From the NCBI RefSeq assembly GCF_000350225.1, contig NW_005179373.1:310001-374000 (forward strand): a stretch of DNA of 64,000 bases, read 5' to 3'. Position numbers and translations under genes: made by a program. Within the stretch, counting starts at the first letter, position 1. Every line of letters starts with the position of its first letter. Below are positions 31,100-41,191 of this stretch, piece after piece. The notes beneath the pieces were generated by a model. It was not told where the DNA came from. It saw nothing but the letters and a program-made list of their open reading frames with translations, and made no database searches. The stretch is from Chondrus crispus (lineage: Eukaryota > Rhodophyta > Florideophyceae > Gigartinales > Gigartinaceae).

Positions 31100-32109
31100 C
31101 GTGGGACCTCCCCAATGTCCCTCTACACCCGCTCGAGCGGAGTTCCCTACATGTACCTTGGACATACGCCTTCGCCCTCGAGCTGATGCATCGAGCCTGT
31201 GATTCGGGGCCCCGTCACCTCCGTCACTGGACGGATTTCACCACTGGCGTACAGTCCTCGTTTCTGGCCTATGACCATCGATCCGACGCCTTCATGGCGC
31301 GGCCTACCGTCGCGCCGCCCTCCACTAGGCCGTCGGGAGGCGGAGTCGGCTCGGCCTCACGACTGGCTCGAAAAAAACGTTACCGCGATCTAGACGGGGA
31401 GCCCCCGACTTTCCCTTTTGCGGGTACGAACCCGCCATCCGGACTGTCGATGCCCGTGGGCCACCACCGCCGACCGGCGAGCCCTCAGGTTCCCCCAGTG
31501 CCTCCTCTTAACTCGGTCTCGACCCGTGCCGTCCCGAGCGGGGAAGCGCTACGTCGCCTGACGATCGAGCGGGCGGATATCCATGACATACCAATCTTAC
31601 ATCGCGCCCTCGGGGACGCGAGCGATCGTTCGTGGCCAGTGGAAAGGCTGCTGAGCACCCTTGCCAGCTGGTACTTCGCGCGGGGCGACGAGGCCCGGGG
31701 CATCGCCGCGCAGCGCGACTCGCACATGTCCGAACTCTGCCACGTGCGCCGCGAGTTATCGAGGGTGCGTGAGGCAATGGCTACGCAGACCGGCGTACTC
31801 GAGCGGACGACCGCTGATCGGGACCGGTACCGGGCCGAGCGGGACGCACTTCGTGCTCCTCGGGTGGCCCCTCCGTCCACTTCGCGCCCGGCCTTGCGAG
31901 ATCCTTACGAAGATCCGGGGCGTGAAGCCCCGGTGGTAGAGAGCGCTGCGACTCTCGAGGGCGGCGAGCCGCGCTGGACGCGTCACGACGAAGTGGCCAT
32001 GCCTCCTCTCGAGGGGCTGGGCTCGGGGTTGCCCCGCCACCCAAGTTATTGCCCTCCGGGTCTCTATGGACCGGGTCCTACAGCGGCACCCAACGGCTCG
32101 AGCCGTTGA
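31096..32109 (+). CDS. Antisense accessory frame 2 in E2, coiled-coil protein (-1 frame)
   Basis: It continues frame 1 after the G7 run (open from 31000; used from 31096 if shifted). About 338 residues: a helical start (WTYAFALELMHRACDSGPRH), a Pro-rich basic middle with a KKRYRD-type basic patch, a helical segment (ALGDASDRSWPVERLLSTLA), and a coiled coil (ELCHVRRELSRVREAMATQT ... TTADRDRYRAERDAL). No known domain is visible. An independent start at ATG 31000 exists but overlaps frame 1 by 100 bp. Read together with frame 1 it would make about 820 residues. Confidence 0.5.
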   Translation, partial: VAWDLPNVPLHPLERSSLHVPWTYAFALELMHRACDSGPRHLRHWTDFTTGVQSSFLAYDHRSDAFMARPTVAPPSTRPSGGGVGSASRLARKKRYRDLDGEPPTFPFAGTNPPSGLSMPVGHHRRPASPQVPPVPPLNSVSTRAVPSGEALRRLTIERADIHDIPILHRALGDASDRSWPVERLLSTLASWYFARGDEARGIAAQRDSHMSELCHVRRELSRVREAMATQTGVLERTTADRDRYRAERDALRAPRVAPPSTSRPALRDPYEDPGREAPVVESAATLEGGEPRWTRHDEVAMPPLEGLGSGLPRHPSYCPPGLYGPGPTAAPNGSSR

Positions 32110-35019
32110 GTTCACGGGCGTCAAGTCACCTCTACCCTTCGTTCACGTAAAGCCCTTCTCTTTCCCGTCTTGCTTCCCCTCCTTTCCTTGCGCCACTCCG
32201 CCAGCAGTTTCTTTCGTGTCCCCCCCCCCTTTCGCCACCACGGGGGGGGCGTGGGCCGGTGGTTGCTTAAGCAACATGAAAATTGTCATGCACCGAGCAC
32301 CGTTGATCGTGTGCCAGTTGTATTCCACGGCGGTACGTTCCCGCCGGTCCTAGGTCGCCCTGAGCCGTGCTGAACTCCAATCACCCCCCCTTTCGAGGTC
32401 AGTGTTCGAGCTGCGTGTGCTGTACCAGTCGTCTGGTGCACTCTGTACCTTCGATAGGCGTCTGTAGGCCGGGCGTCCCGTGTGCGTTGGGCATGGGGTG
32501 TGCGCTCGGACGTCATACACGTGTACCGTCGTCCCTGTAATTTCCTCTTCCTCTCGTAAATTACTACCCTCTCATTGATGTCGTTCTCCGCCGTTCCGAC
32601 TCCCAAGTACGGAGGTCGGCATCCATTTCGCGTTCCCCCTCTCCTGCTCTGGGGTCGTGGCGGCGAAACTGCTGTTCGACAACAGCGACCGCTCGTTAAC
32701 TCTTCGCAGGGTATCATCGTTCAGCTTGCATCGATAGTCACCCTAGGGATTTCGTTTCCTCCAGACTTCCGGAATTCTCATGCCTTCCAGCCATGATTGT
32801 TTCCCCTGTATCGCGGGGGACCTTCCCTTCCGTCTGGAGTTCTCTGTCATAGTAGGGGGGCCCGAAAGCGTAGGCCGAGGAGTTAAGGCCTTGCGGGTAA
32901 GAGTCACCATCGACGACGACAGACAGCGAACCCCCGGGTGGCGCCGTTCGTAGCTCTACCGTCGTGCGGGGAACGGCGTTAAGTCACGTTTTAGCAGCAA
33001 AGCCGTTCGCGCCAAGACGTTCGTTCGCCGTTCGACGTTAACCACCCCCTCGCCCCATCGATCGGCTATGGGGAATGATTGTAGACCTATATTGCCAGGC
33101 AGAGCGGCCGCGTGTTTGCGCAACGACGGCGCCGGCCAACCGCGTTAGACCTTGCGGCGTAGAGTACGGTGCGTGTGCGCGTCGTTGGCGCGCATCCTGC
33201 TGCGACGCGGATGAGGATTCGCTTGCGAACTGGCTGCAACCTCGCGGCTCCTTCGTTCTGTCCACGACCACTTCTTGAACTGTGGGTGCGGGGGGGTGTG
33301 ACGGTGGTGCGGCGTGACGCTCCGAAGCGATACCCAGGGTGTCGGAGATGACGTCCGTCCCAATTTTGGTCCACTCCCTAAGAGTTTTTTTCGAAACCTC
33401 GTTCGGGGCTCCAAGGTTTTGACAGAGAACGCTCTGTCCGTAGTCGGCACCTATTCCAATGCTTAGGGAATCACGTAAGTAGCCGCTACCCCTTTGTCAT
33501 TGCGAATATCAGAACCCCAAACTTCCCTCCTCGCGTTCCTGTCCTTATTTTGTCGTATCCGCCACCTATACTATGTCGTTGATTGTGACGCGTGGTTGAG
33601 CCGCACGAAGACGCGCAGCGCGCTCCGCAGTCTCCGGTCACGCATCTCCTGCCCCACGACGTCCGTGGCGGACGCCCGTAATGTGGCCGTTTCTCTCGAA
33701 TCGCCGCCGATTACCTCACGCCCTCTTTACGAACTGCACCATCCTTATGGCGGGGGCGCCCCGAGGCACGGACGCAACCTTCCCGCGCGCGGGCACGACT
33801 GCTCTTGGCCTCGATCCCGCGCCCTTCATCCTCCCAAGTCGCCCTTCGCGACGTACTCGGCACCCGGCACGACGGCCAGTGCACGCGCGGCAACAGCCGG
33901 TGGTGGGGTCGTATACGTATCTGTGGAGCACACGATCCGCGTGCCGCCGTCGATTGCGTGTCGGTCGTACCGCACGCGCGTACACGTGTCGCACGTGCCC
34001 CGCGATTTCCGATGTAATTTTTGCCCCATTTTTTTGGACATGACAGCAGCATGCCGCACACGCGTACACACCCGTGCCTACGTGCGTTCTCCCATACTGT
34101 CACTTTCTCGTCAAAGTCTGCGTATGGCGGCGGTTCGTCGCTGGGCCAGCAGCGCGTTGGATTTGGCATACAGTGTTCCTCGTGAGGTATTTCCCCTTAT
34201 TTCTTAGGGTAATTTCCCAATTAATTTTGGGAAAGCGCTGCAGAAACGACGGCGGAGTCGGCGCCGAGCGCCAGTGCCGACCAGGCGTATTACTGTCGGA
34301 CTGGGGTGGCGTCCGTCTGTCGCAGCTCCTCTCCTGCCTTCGCGTGGCTGTACGAACAAAAGCGAACCCCAGAGCCCTTCGAGGCACGCTTGCCGCAATG
34401 ACGCCTTTCGCGTTCCTGCCACCACGTGAGGCTTTTTCTTCTCCCTCGTTCCCGTTTGCCTTTCGCGCGGGAGTGGGATGCCGAGGCATCCTCCCCAAAA
34501 GGGGCCGACGCGCCTAAGCGTAACTCATCGGGTTATCCAGCTACCCAACGGGCGATCTCGCCTTCCCTCGTCCCATCTGTTCTTACGAGGGACGTTCCTC
34601 TCGAGGCCGTACGTACTGCCTAGTGCTTCGGTGTTGCATAATTGGCCTTGGTCAGTCAATACGTCTTGACATCTTCGCGCCCTCTCTTACTTGCCGGTAT
34701 CTCTTGTGTTCCTCAGGGGATCGTTCGCCTCGTTCTCCTGCTTGTCGCTTCACGACCGATTTTCGTGGGACAGTGCGTGCTGTCTTCTCTCCCGCACCTT
34801 CTCGGTTTCGGTGGTTGTCGTCGGACGGCTTGATCGTCCCTATGTTCTGGCACGACCGCTTCCTGTCGTGTCTGCCTTGTTCGTCCATACGTCTTGGCGT
34901 CTGGCTTCGTCTTCTGCGGTGTCCCTCCGATGAGGGCCGCTGCACAACCGTGGGTTTCCTTTCGGTTTGCTCGTGCTGTTTGATGTCAGACCGCGACAGG
35001 GCGGTTGAGGGCCCCCTCC
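32110..35019. other. Non-coding part of the E2 cargo region
   Basis: About 2.9 kb of GC-rich DNA with homopolymer C/G runs. Overlapping frames on both strands are Arg- and Ser-rich and lack recognisable domains or good starts. It may hold the control region for the antisense frames or captured host DNA. Confidence 0.5.
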
Positions 35020-38000
35020 TCAAGGCTGAACGTCCGCGTTCAGTTCAGAGAGGAGGTCTCTACCTGTACGTGTCCGGAGTCTTTTGGCGTAGCGTGACAC
35101 TAGCTCCTCGGGGACGTGTGTACGCGATGTCCAGGTGGGTTGGTCGTAGTCTGCCCATTTAATGAGGAACTCCGTAGTTCCATTCTCCATGACGCGATGC
35201 TTGAGTAGCCGTTCGACGGCATACTGTGTGCCTTCGTTGATCTTGTCGGCAAGGTCTTCGGGGGTAGTCGTGCTAGCCCTTGGCGCGTTCGCCGGCGGGG
35301 GTGCGTAGACGCAGCGGTCTGCCGAGACGCGCTCGGTAACTCCATCACGATCGATCGTGATGGTGCGCTGGTCGTTCGCGAGAGCTCGGTACGGTCCGAC
35401 AGCCGGGGAGGCCAGCTTGTTTGATGTCTTCCCCCCATCGGTGGCGTTCAGATATACGTAGTCACCTGCCTTGAGGCGCGAGTTCGTGCGCCGAATACGC
35501 TTGTCGAAGTCGCGTTTATAGCGAGCTTGCGTTCGCCGAAGGCTTCCGTAGGCATTCTGGATAGTCGAGTCCAAGGTCTTGAGGAACTCGGCACGTTGGT
35601 TCCCCCTATCGGAAGGGGGCGCGTCGCCGTCCGCCCGTCGGAGAGAGAACTCCGGCGGTGGCCTGCTGAGCACGAGCTCAAACGGCGTGGTGCGTGTGGT
35701 GCGATGTACGTGGGAGTTGTATGCGTACGTAAGCGGCCCCACGTACACATCCCAGTCGTCCTGGTGTTCACCCACGTAGTTCCTCAGCATCGAGGCGATT
35801 GTTCGGTTATATCGCTCGACTTGCCCGTTCGTCTGGGGATGGTACGCCGAAGTGTACAAATTCGTTATCCCCAGAACACGGCACGTGCTGTGGACGAACT
35901 TGGCATTAAACTGAGGGCCGTTGTCCGAAAGCAACGTGCGAGGGACGCCGTATTTGAACACCCACGACTCGCAGAACGCGACTGCGACGGTGTATGCGGT
36001 TATCGTGCGGAGCGCCACGACTTGCGTCAGCTTGCTAAAACGGTCCGTAGTCACGAGCAGGAATCGTTTTCCTGTCTTCGTCTTGGGAAGCGGCCCCAAG
36101 ATGTCGATGGCGAGGCTCTCGAGAGGCCTCGTCACTGGGAACAATCTCAATCGATTGAGATGTTTCCTCAGCTTGACCCGGTTCATCGCGCAGGTCCGAC
36201 ACCCTCGCATCGTGGCTGCCACGTCTGCAGCCAGGTGGGGCCAGTAGTACTCGCGTCGAAGTGCGTAGTACATACGGTTCTGGCCCGGGTGCCCCGCGAT
36301 GGCCGGGTTGTGGCACAGGCGAAGGAGCCTGGCGCGGAGCGTCCGAGGTACCACCACCTGAACGATATCAGGGTCGAAGGGGTGTCTCCGTTTGAGCACC
36401 CCTTGGTGGTCCTCGAAGAACGCGGAGTCCCGGGACTCTGACTGTCGTGCCAAAACGGTTTGGCAGAAGTCATCCACGCGTTGCTCCTCGGCTATCTCCT
36501 CTATCGTAAGAGGGGCCGGAAGGTCGTCCTGCGGTGGGGCGACCGGGGAGTCGAGCGCGCCAGCCTCGGGGTCTTCGGCGCGCTGGATATCGGCGGCGTC
36601 GAACTCGTCGTTCTCCTCCCAAAACGAATTGGGTCCTTGAAGAGCGGGGGCTTCGTCGTCACCTCGCGGTTCGTCGCGCGTCCGTACGCGCGACCTTGTT
36701 CGGGCTTCGGCTTGGTTCCGTGTCGTTACGAAGACATGGACGGCCTGATGATCGCAGCTCGCGATACAAGCGTGGTCCGCGAGCTCGTTCGATACGTCTC
36801 GAACGGTCGTACCCCCGTCGAAGGTGGGAATATCGTCATCCACCTCGACGGTGGGGCGAGGGTCATCGGCGACCTTCGGCGACACGAGTCGTGACAGGGC
36901 ATCGGGCACCTGATGCACGCGCCCGGGGCGGTACTGAATGGTGAAATCGTATTCAGCCAGACGTAGCCGCCACCGGGTGAGTCTTTCTGAGCTCTCCGTG
37001 AGCGACATGAGCCATCGGAGGGCGTCGTGATCCGTCCGGACGGTGAACTTGGTTCCTTCGATATACGGCCGCAGTGTGCGGACGGCCCACACCACGGCGA
37101 AGCACTCACGCTCCGTAGCGCTGTAGTTCCGTTCGCTATCGCTTAGCGCGTACGACCAGTACCCAACGGGGCGCCAATCGTTTGGCTCGTCGTGCTCCTG
37201 TAGGAGGGTGCACCCGAGTTGATATGCACTGGCGTCAGTGTCCAACAGGTACGGTCGGCCGTACCGTGGTAGCGCGAGGATCGGCGGGGAGATCATCGCA
37301 GCCTTCAGGCTTTCGAAAGCCTGAAGCTGAACTTCCGTTGGGTTATCGAAATCGTGATCCGAGTCCTTGCACGTTATATCGGATAACGGACGGGCAATCT
37401 TCGAGAAGCCCTTGACGAAGCGACGATACACGTTACACGCCCCGAGGAACGAGCGCACCTGCGTCAGCGTCCTCGGGAACGTGAACGTTCGGAAGGCGTC
37501 GGAGGCCGTATCCGAAACGCTCAGCTTACCTGGGGATATCACGTGCCCCAGGTAATGCACCTTGGGACGGAAGAAGCTGCACTTCTTAAGCTTGAGGGAG
37601 ATGCCGGCACTCCGCAACAACCTCAAGACGGTATCGAGATGCCTTGCGTGTTCCGCGTCCGTACGCGAGAACACGATAACGTCATCGAGATAGACGAGGC
37701 ATATTTGCCAGCGGACTCCGGAGAGTATGATATCGAGGGCACGTTGGAAGGTGGTCGGTGCCCCTTTTAATCCAAACGGCATGCGCAAATGGCGGTACGT
37801 ACCCATATGTGTCGTGAAGGTAGTCTTATCCCGGTCCTCGGGAGCGACCGGGATCTGCCAATAACCGGAATTGCAGTCCAGCGTCGTAAAGACGGCTGCA
37901 TCTCCTAACGAGTCGATGCAGTCGTCCATACGCGGCAGCGGATACGAATCCGCTGCAGTCTTCGCGTTGAGACTCCGGTAGTCCACGCAGAACCGAAGAG

Positions 38001-39756
38001 AGCCGTCTTTCTTCGGTACGAGCACCACCGGGGACGCCCACTCGGTGCTCGCGGGTTCGATAACCCCTGCGTTCAACATCTTGTTGACCTCCTTCGCGAC
38101 CATTTCGCGCATGGCCGGGCCCTTCCGATGGGGCATAGAACGAATCGGTTTCGTTCCCGGTTCGAGGGGAATGCGGTGCTCTGTGGCTTGGATCGTTCCG
38201 AGCGCACCGCTCCACAGGCTCGAGTGCTTACGGAGCATCTCGAGCACGTGGCCACGGAGCTTGTCATCATCGATGTATGACAAGTCAATCTCTTTTTCCC
38301 AATCCATCGGTGGATTTTCGGGATCCTTCTGCTGGGGGGGTACAGTACCCCCCGCCGTCGGTTGGGGTATAGGTGACCGTTCGTCCGGGTCAACCCCTTC
38401 ACTCCCCGCGGTTGCCTTCTCGTCGGAGCTGGATCGGCCAGCTCCGACCTCTCTGACTTGATCGGTCAAGTCGGTCAGATGCAACGCAAGCGCGACCGCC
38501 TCAGCGACTCGACGTTCGGGCGTGAGGATCGCGAGGGGGTTGCGCTTCGCGTATCCCACGACGGTGTGCTTCGGAAGCCGCCTCTCCCGTCGCGAGAAGT
38601 TTGCGACGAGGACTTCGAATGTCTGGTTCGGCAGGACTTCTGCGACGCCATTCGTCAGCCTCACTCCATGGCGGTGTTGGAGTGAGGGCTTGGGCTCCAG
38701 GAACACGAGACCCCTCCCCGCGGTTGTCACACGCACACGGGCTTGCGACATCGCGGGGATGGTAGCCCAGCGGGCGATTCGGATCGCCTGCGGGACCTCC
38801 TCGCGTACCTCCGGACGACTAGTTTGGCGACCATGTCGCCTGGTAGGGGGAGTCGGTTCCCCCTTCCCATTGACGATGGCTACCGAGCCACCGTGACGAA
38901 GTTCGAGCTTCTGTCCATCGATGTCGATGCTGCGTACGTGCGCATCAATGAACGCGGTCCCAAGTAGAACGGGAACAGCGAGTTGTTCGGCCACTACGAA
39001 AGGTATGCGGAACGTCTTGTTCCGCAGCCGGACCGCGAGGCGGACGACCGCCGTAAGTCGAAGCGGGTTACTGTTCGCGCCAGCCAGGCGTGGTAATGGC
39101 GCGCCCCGTATTACGTAGCGAGCCCAGTCGGGAGGGAGGTCGGCCTTCCTCACCAAGTTGTAGCCCGAGCACGTGTCGACGGCGATCGTGTGGGGCTTAA
39201 ACGCGTTGCCTTCGGTGGCCACGGAGCCCAAGACGTTATATATTTTCGACGTCATGAGGCATACGAGGCCATCGACCACCTTGGGCGCGACCTTATCGGT
39301 GAGGTCGTTCCGCCGGGGCCTTCGACCTCGGCGTTGGCCCCTCTTGCGTTTCCTTCGGCTCGAGCCGGGGGACGTTCGCGTCTCAGTGCCGCCCGTCCAG
39401 GTGCTGGAGTCCGTACGAGGCGGACATTTCGTCGGCGACCTTGGGCTCACCGGGGTCCGAAGGGCGACCGACTCGTGTCGGTCGGCGTTAACCACGTCTC
39501 GCTCGTTGCGCTTCACTGGGATGTCGGGTGTCCCTGTGGTGCCTTCTTCCAACATCGGGTCTACGTGGGCCACGGTGTTGGGTTTCTCCTGCAATGTCGA
39601 CATTGCTGGAGTCCCCGTGCTCGACTCCGATAGCGGGGGATGTATTATCGGACAATACCCCCCGTGTCCTTGGCCAGCACGCGGGGACCGGTCTAGTTCA
39701 TAGGGAAAAGACGGCTCACGCGACCGCGTGTACGTAACCGTCTTTACCCTTTTTTC
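35020..39756 (-). CDS. E2 pol polyprotein with chromodomain
   Basis: Intact over 1,527 residues from ATG 39603; the frame is open to 39759, where it overlaps the end of gag. Domains in order: retropepsin (AVDTCSGYNLV near 39180, VPVLLGTAFIDAHVRSIDID), reverse transcriptase (TLDCNSGYWQ, RMPFGLKGAPTTFQ, catalytic YLDD), RNase H (YLLDTDASAYQLGC, ATERECFAVVWA, RTDHDALRWL), integrase (zinc-binding HNPAIAG-H with CRTC; DDE acids in LAIDILGP, LLSDNGPQFN and NGQVERYN), then a chromodomain (YAVERLLKHRVMENG, FLIKWADYDQPTW). The chromodomain places E2 among chromoviruses and would steer integration. The protease triad is D-T-C instead of D-T/S-G. It ends ADVQP at 35020. Confidence 0.95.
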   Translation of the reverse strand, partial: EKRVKTVTYTRSREPSFPYELDRSPRAGQGHGGYCPIIHPPLSESSTGTPAMSTLQEKPNTVAHVDPMLEEGTTGTPDIPVKRNERDVVNADRHESVALRTPVSPRSPTKCPPRTDSSTWTGGTETRTSPGSSRRKRKRGQRRGRRPRRNDLTDKVAPKVVDGLVCLMTSKIYNVLGSVATEGNAFKPHTIAVDTCSGYNLVRKADLPPDWARYVIRGAPLPRLAGANSNPLRLTAVVRLAVRLRNKTFRIPFVVAEQLAVPVLLGTAFIDAHVRSIDIDGQKLELRHGGSVAIVNGKGEPTPPTRRHGRQTSRPEVREEVPQAIRIARWATIPAMSQARVRVTTAGRGLVFLEPKPSLQHRHGVRLTNGVAEVLPNQTFEVLVANFSRRERRLPKHTVVGYAKRNPLAILTPERRVAEAVALALHLTDLTDQVREVGAGRSSSDEKATAGSEGVDPDERSPIPQPTAGGTVPPQQKDPENPPMDWEKEIDLSYIDDDKLRGHVLEMLRKHSSLWSGALGTIQATEHRIPLEPGTKPIRSMPHRKGPAMREMVAKEVNKMLNAGVIEPASTEWASPVVLVPKKDGSLRFCVDYRSLNAKTAADSYPLPRMDDCIDSLGDAAVFTTLDCNSGYWQIPVAPEDRDKTTFTTHMGTYRHLRMPFGLKGAPTTFQRALDIILSGVRWQICLVYLDDVIVFSRTDAEHARHLDTVLRLLRSAGISLKLKKCSFFRPKVHYLGHVISPGKLSVSDTASDAFRTFTFPRTLTQVRSFLGACNVYRRFVKGFSKIARPLSDITCKDSDHDFDNPTEVQLQAFESLKAAMISPPILALPRYGRPYLLDTDASAYQLGCTLLQEHDEPNDWRPVGYWSYALSDSERNYSATERECFAVVWAVRTLRPYIEGTKFTVRTDHDALRWLMSLTESSERLTRWRLRLAEYDFTIQYRPGRVHQVPDALSRLVSPKVADDPRPTVEVDDDIPTFDGGTTVRDVSNELADHACIASCDHQAVHVFVTTRNQAEARTRSRVRTRDEPRGDDEAPALQGPNSFWEENDEFDAADIQRAEDPEAGALDSPVAPPQDDLPAPLTIEEIAEEQRVDDFCQTVLARQSESRDSAFFEDHQGVLKRRHPFDPDIVQVVVPRTLRARLLRLCHNPAIAGHPGQNRMYYALRREYYWPHLAADVAATMRGCRTCAMNRVKLRKHLNRLRLFPVTRPLESLAIDILGPLPKTKTGKRFLLVTTDRFSKLTQVVALRTITAYTVAVAFCESWVFKYGVPRTLLSDNGPQFNAKFVHSTCRVLGITNLYTSAYHPQTNGQVERYNRTIASMLRNYVGEHQDDWDVYVGPLTYAYNSHVHRTTRTTPFELVLSRPPPEFSLRRADGDAPPSDRGNQRAEFLKTLDSTIQNAYGSLRRTQARYKRDFDKRIRRTNSRLKAGDYVYLNATDGGKTSNKLASPAVGPYRALANDQRTITIDRDGVTERVSADRCVYAPPPANAPRASTTTPEDLADKINEGTQYAVERLLKHRVMENGTTEFLIKWADYDQPTWTSRTHVPEELVSRYAKRLRTRTGRDLLSELNADVQP

Positions 39757-41156
39757 GAACTACCGGTGCTATCGGAGCTACCCCCCTGGCTATCGTCGGC
39801 CAGGTCTTCTCCGGGTGGCCGACCACGTGGGTCGGGACTATTCCTCCCGGGCGGCTCGGCAGCCTTGGCGAAGTACTCGGGTACTTCCGGGCCTTGACCT
39901 GCACCGTCCGGCCGTCGCAGGATATGGGGGATGAAGCGAGTCGGCTCTCCTTCGTGACCCTCCGCGGGTAGGGGGTACGGATCCTCTACCCAGTCTTGCA
40001 GGTACATTATCGCATTCTGTACCTGTTGGGGTAACCGAGAACGGTCTCGGTCCCCTCTCCCTCCTTGGCGGGGGTACCTTGTGTCGGCCTGGCGGTAGTC
40101 GGGCCGATCGCGACGATCGAGTTCGGTACGACGATACCCGCCTCCACGGGGGGTGAATCGAGCGCCCCCACCCGACCGATTCGGGAAACCTTGACGCGGG
40201 AGACGACCCTCGCCGACCGCTTGCCGGAGTAGATTGCGCGCCCCGGCGCGCGTCTCCATCTGGTAGCGGTAGTTCCTGTACGCCGTGAACATTCGTTGTT
40301 CCGGCGACAGGAACGGGCAGGCGTACATGGCGTGTCCGTACGTACGACATAGCCAGCACACGTACGCGCTGCCGTCCGTCGAGGCGAAGGTCGCCGCGTG
40401 ACGCGCCTCCTCATCGGTGAGGAGGGGCACGCGAGGGGCTTCACCTCCGGTATCTCGGTTTGAGATGTCGAGCTCAGCGACCCGGGGAACCGTACCCCTG
40501 GGTGCTCTGGGAGTGGCCGCGAACGCGGTCGCGTAGCTCGACGTCGTTCCGGTCGACATCGGTGAAGGGGGTCGACCCCCTACCGGCCTTGCTCCTTGCG
40601 TAATGAGGACAGGGTCGGCCTGCCACTCATCCTCCCCGACATGGAGGGTAGAGGCGGGCGAACTTGTTGCGGCGGACTTCGTAGTCCTGCCAGCCCTCCC
40701 TGCCGGTCTCGAATCCGGCAGAGGTAAACCGCGTCGAGCGCGGTAAGTGGTTCCTTCTGCCGTTGCGATACGGCGGATGGTCGGAAGATCGGTCTTCTGG
40801 CGGCTCGGCAGCCGCTGCACTGTCTCGGAAACTGCGGCACGGGTCGCAGGAGCGAGTCCCCGCACGAAGTAGTGCGCGAGGGACTGTTCGGAGAACACTG
40901 CCGTGCACCGGAACGCGGCCGTTTCGAGCCGGTCCGCGAACGTGCTCTCCGTTTCATGAGATTGCTGTCGCGCCGTCGCGACAGCGTCGTACGCTTCACC
41001 TAACACGTCGTCGGTTAGGTAGCGTTTCAGGAACTGGTTCACGAGCCCCGGCCAACTCACGTCGTCGTGTAGTTGGCCGGCGCGGAGGCCACGCATCGTA
41101 TAACTCGTATACAGGCGCTCCGCGTCGCGCTCTAAGAAGTGTGCGAGGACTCTCAC
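39744..41156 (-). CDS. E2 gag, C-terminal part
   Basis: It continues the gag core in the -1 frame relative to the first part: RVLAHFLERDAERLYTSYTM ... FLKRYLTDDVLGEAYDAVAT, then a CX2CX4HX4C zinc knuckle (CWLCRTYGHAMYAC near 40350) and an Arg/Gly-rich tail (GGGARFTPRGGGYRRTE). It ends SSTGSS-type residues, KKG and TAA at 39744-39746. Pol opens in the -1 frame within the last 13 nucleotides. The alignment with E1 gag shows the break from the first part is a lost T near 41192. Confidence 0.85.
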   Translation of the reverse strand: MRVLAHFLERDAERLYTSYTMRGLRAGQLHDDVSWPGLVNQFLKRYLTDDVLGEAYDAVATARQQSHETESTFADRLETAAFRCTAVFSEQSLAHYFVRGLAPATRAAVSETVQRLPSRQKTDLPTIRRIATAEGTTYRARRGLPLPDSRPAGRAGRTTKSAATSSPASTLHVGEDEWQADPVLITQGARPVGGRPPSPMSTGTTSSYATAFAATPRAPRGTVPRVAELDISNRDTGGEAPRVPLLTDEEARHAATFASTDGSAYVCWLCRTYGHAMYACPFLSPEQRMFTAYRNYRYQMETRAGARNLLRQAVGEGRLPRQGFPNRSGGGARFTPRGGGYRRTELDRRDRPDYRQADTRYPRQGGRGDRDRSRLPQQVQNAIMYLQDWVEDPYPLPAEGHEGEPTRFIPHILRRPDGAGQGPEVPEYFAKAAEPPGRNSPDPRGRPPGEDLADDSQGGSSDSTGSSKKG

Positions 41157-41191
41157 CGCAACACCTTCGGTCAGGTGTTGCGAGTTGAAGG

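Noticed and set aside
32110..35000. Many Arg/Ser/Pro-rich frames on both strands in the E2 cargo
   Set aside because: GC-rich sequence yields open frames by chance; no domain, no good start and conflicting overlaps.
39173..39703. Long plus-strand frames opposite E2 pol and gag
   Set aside because: They mirror the coding strand of a GC-rich gene and show no domains; shadow frames.
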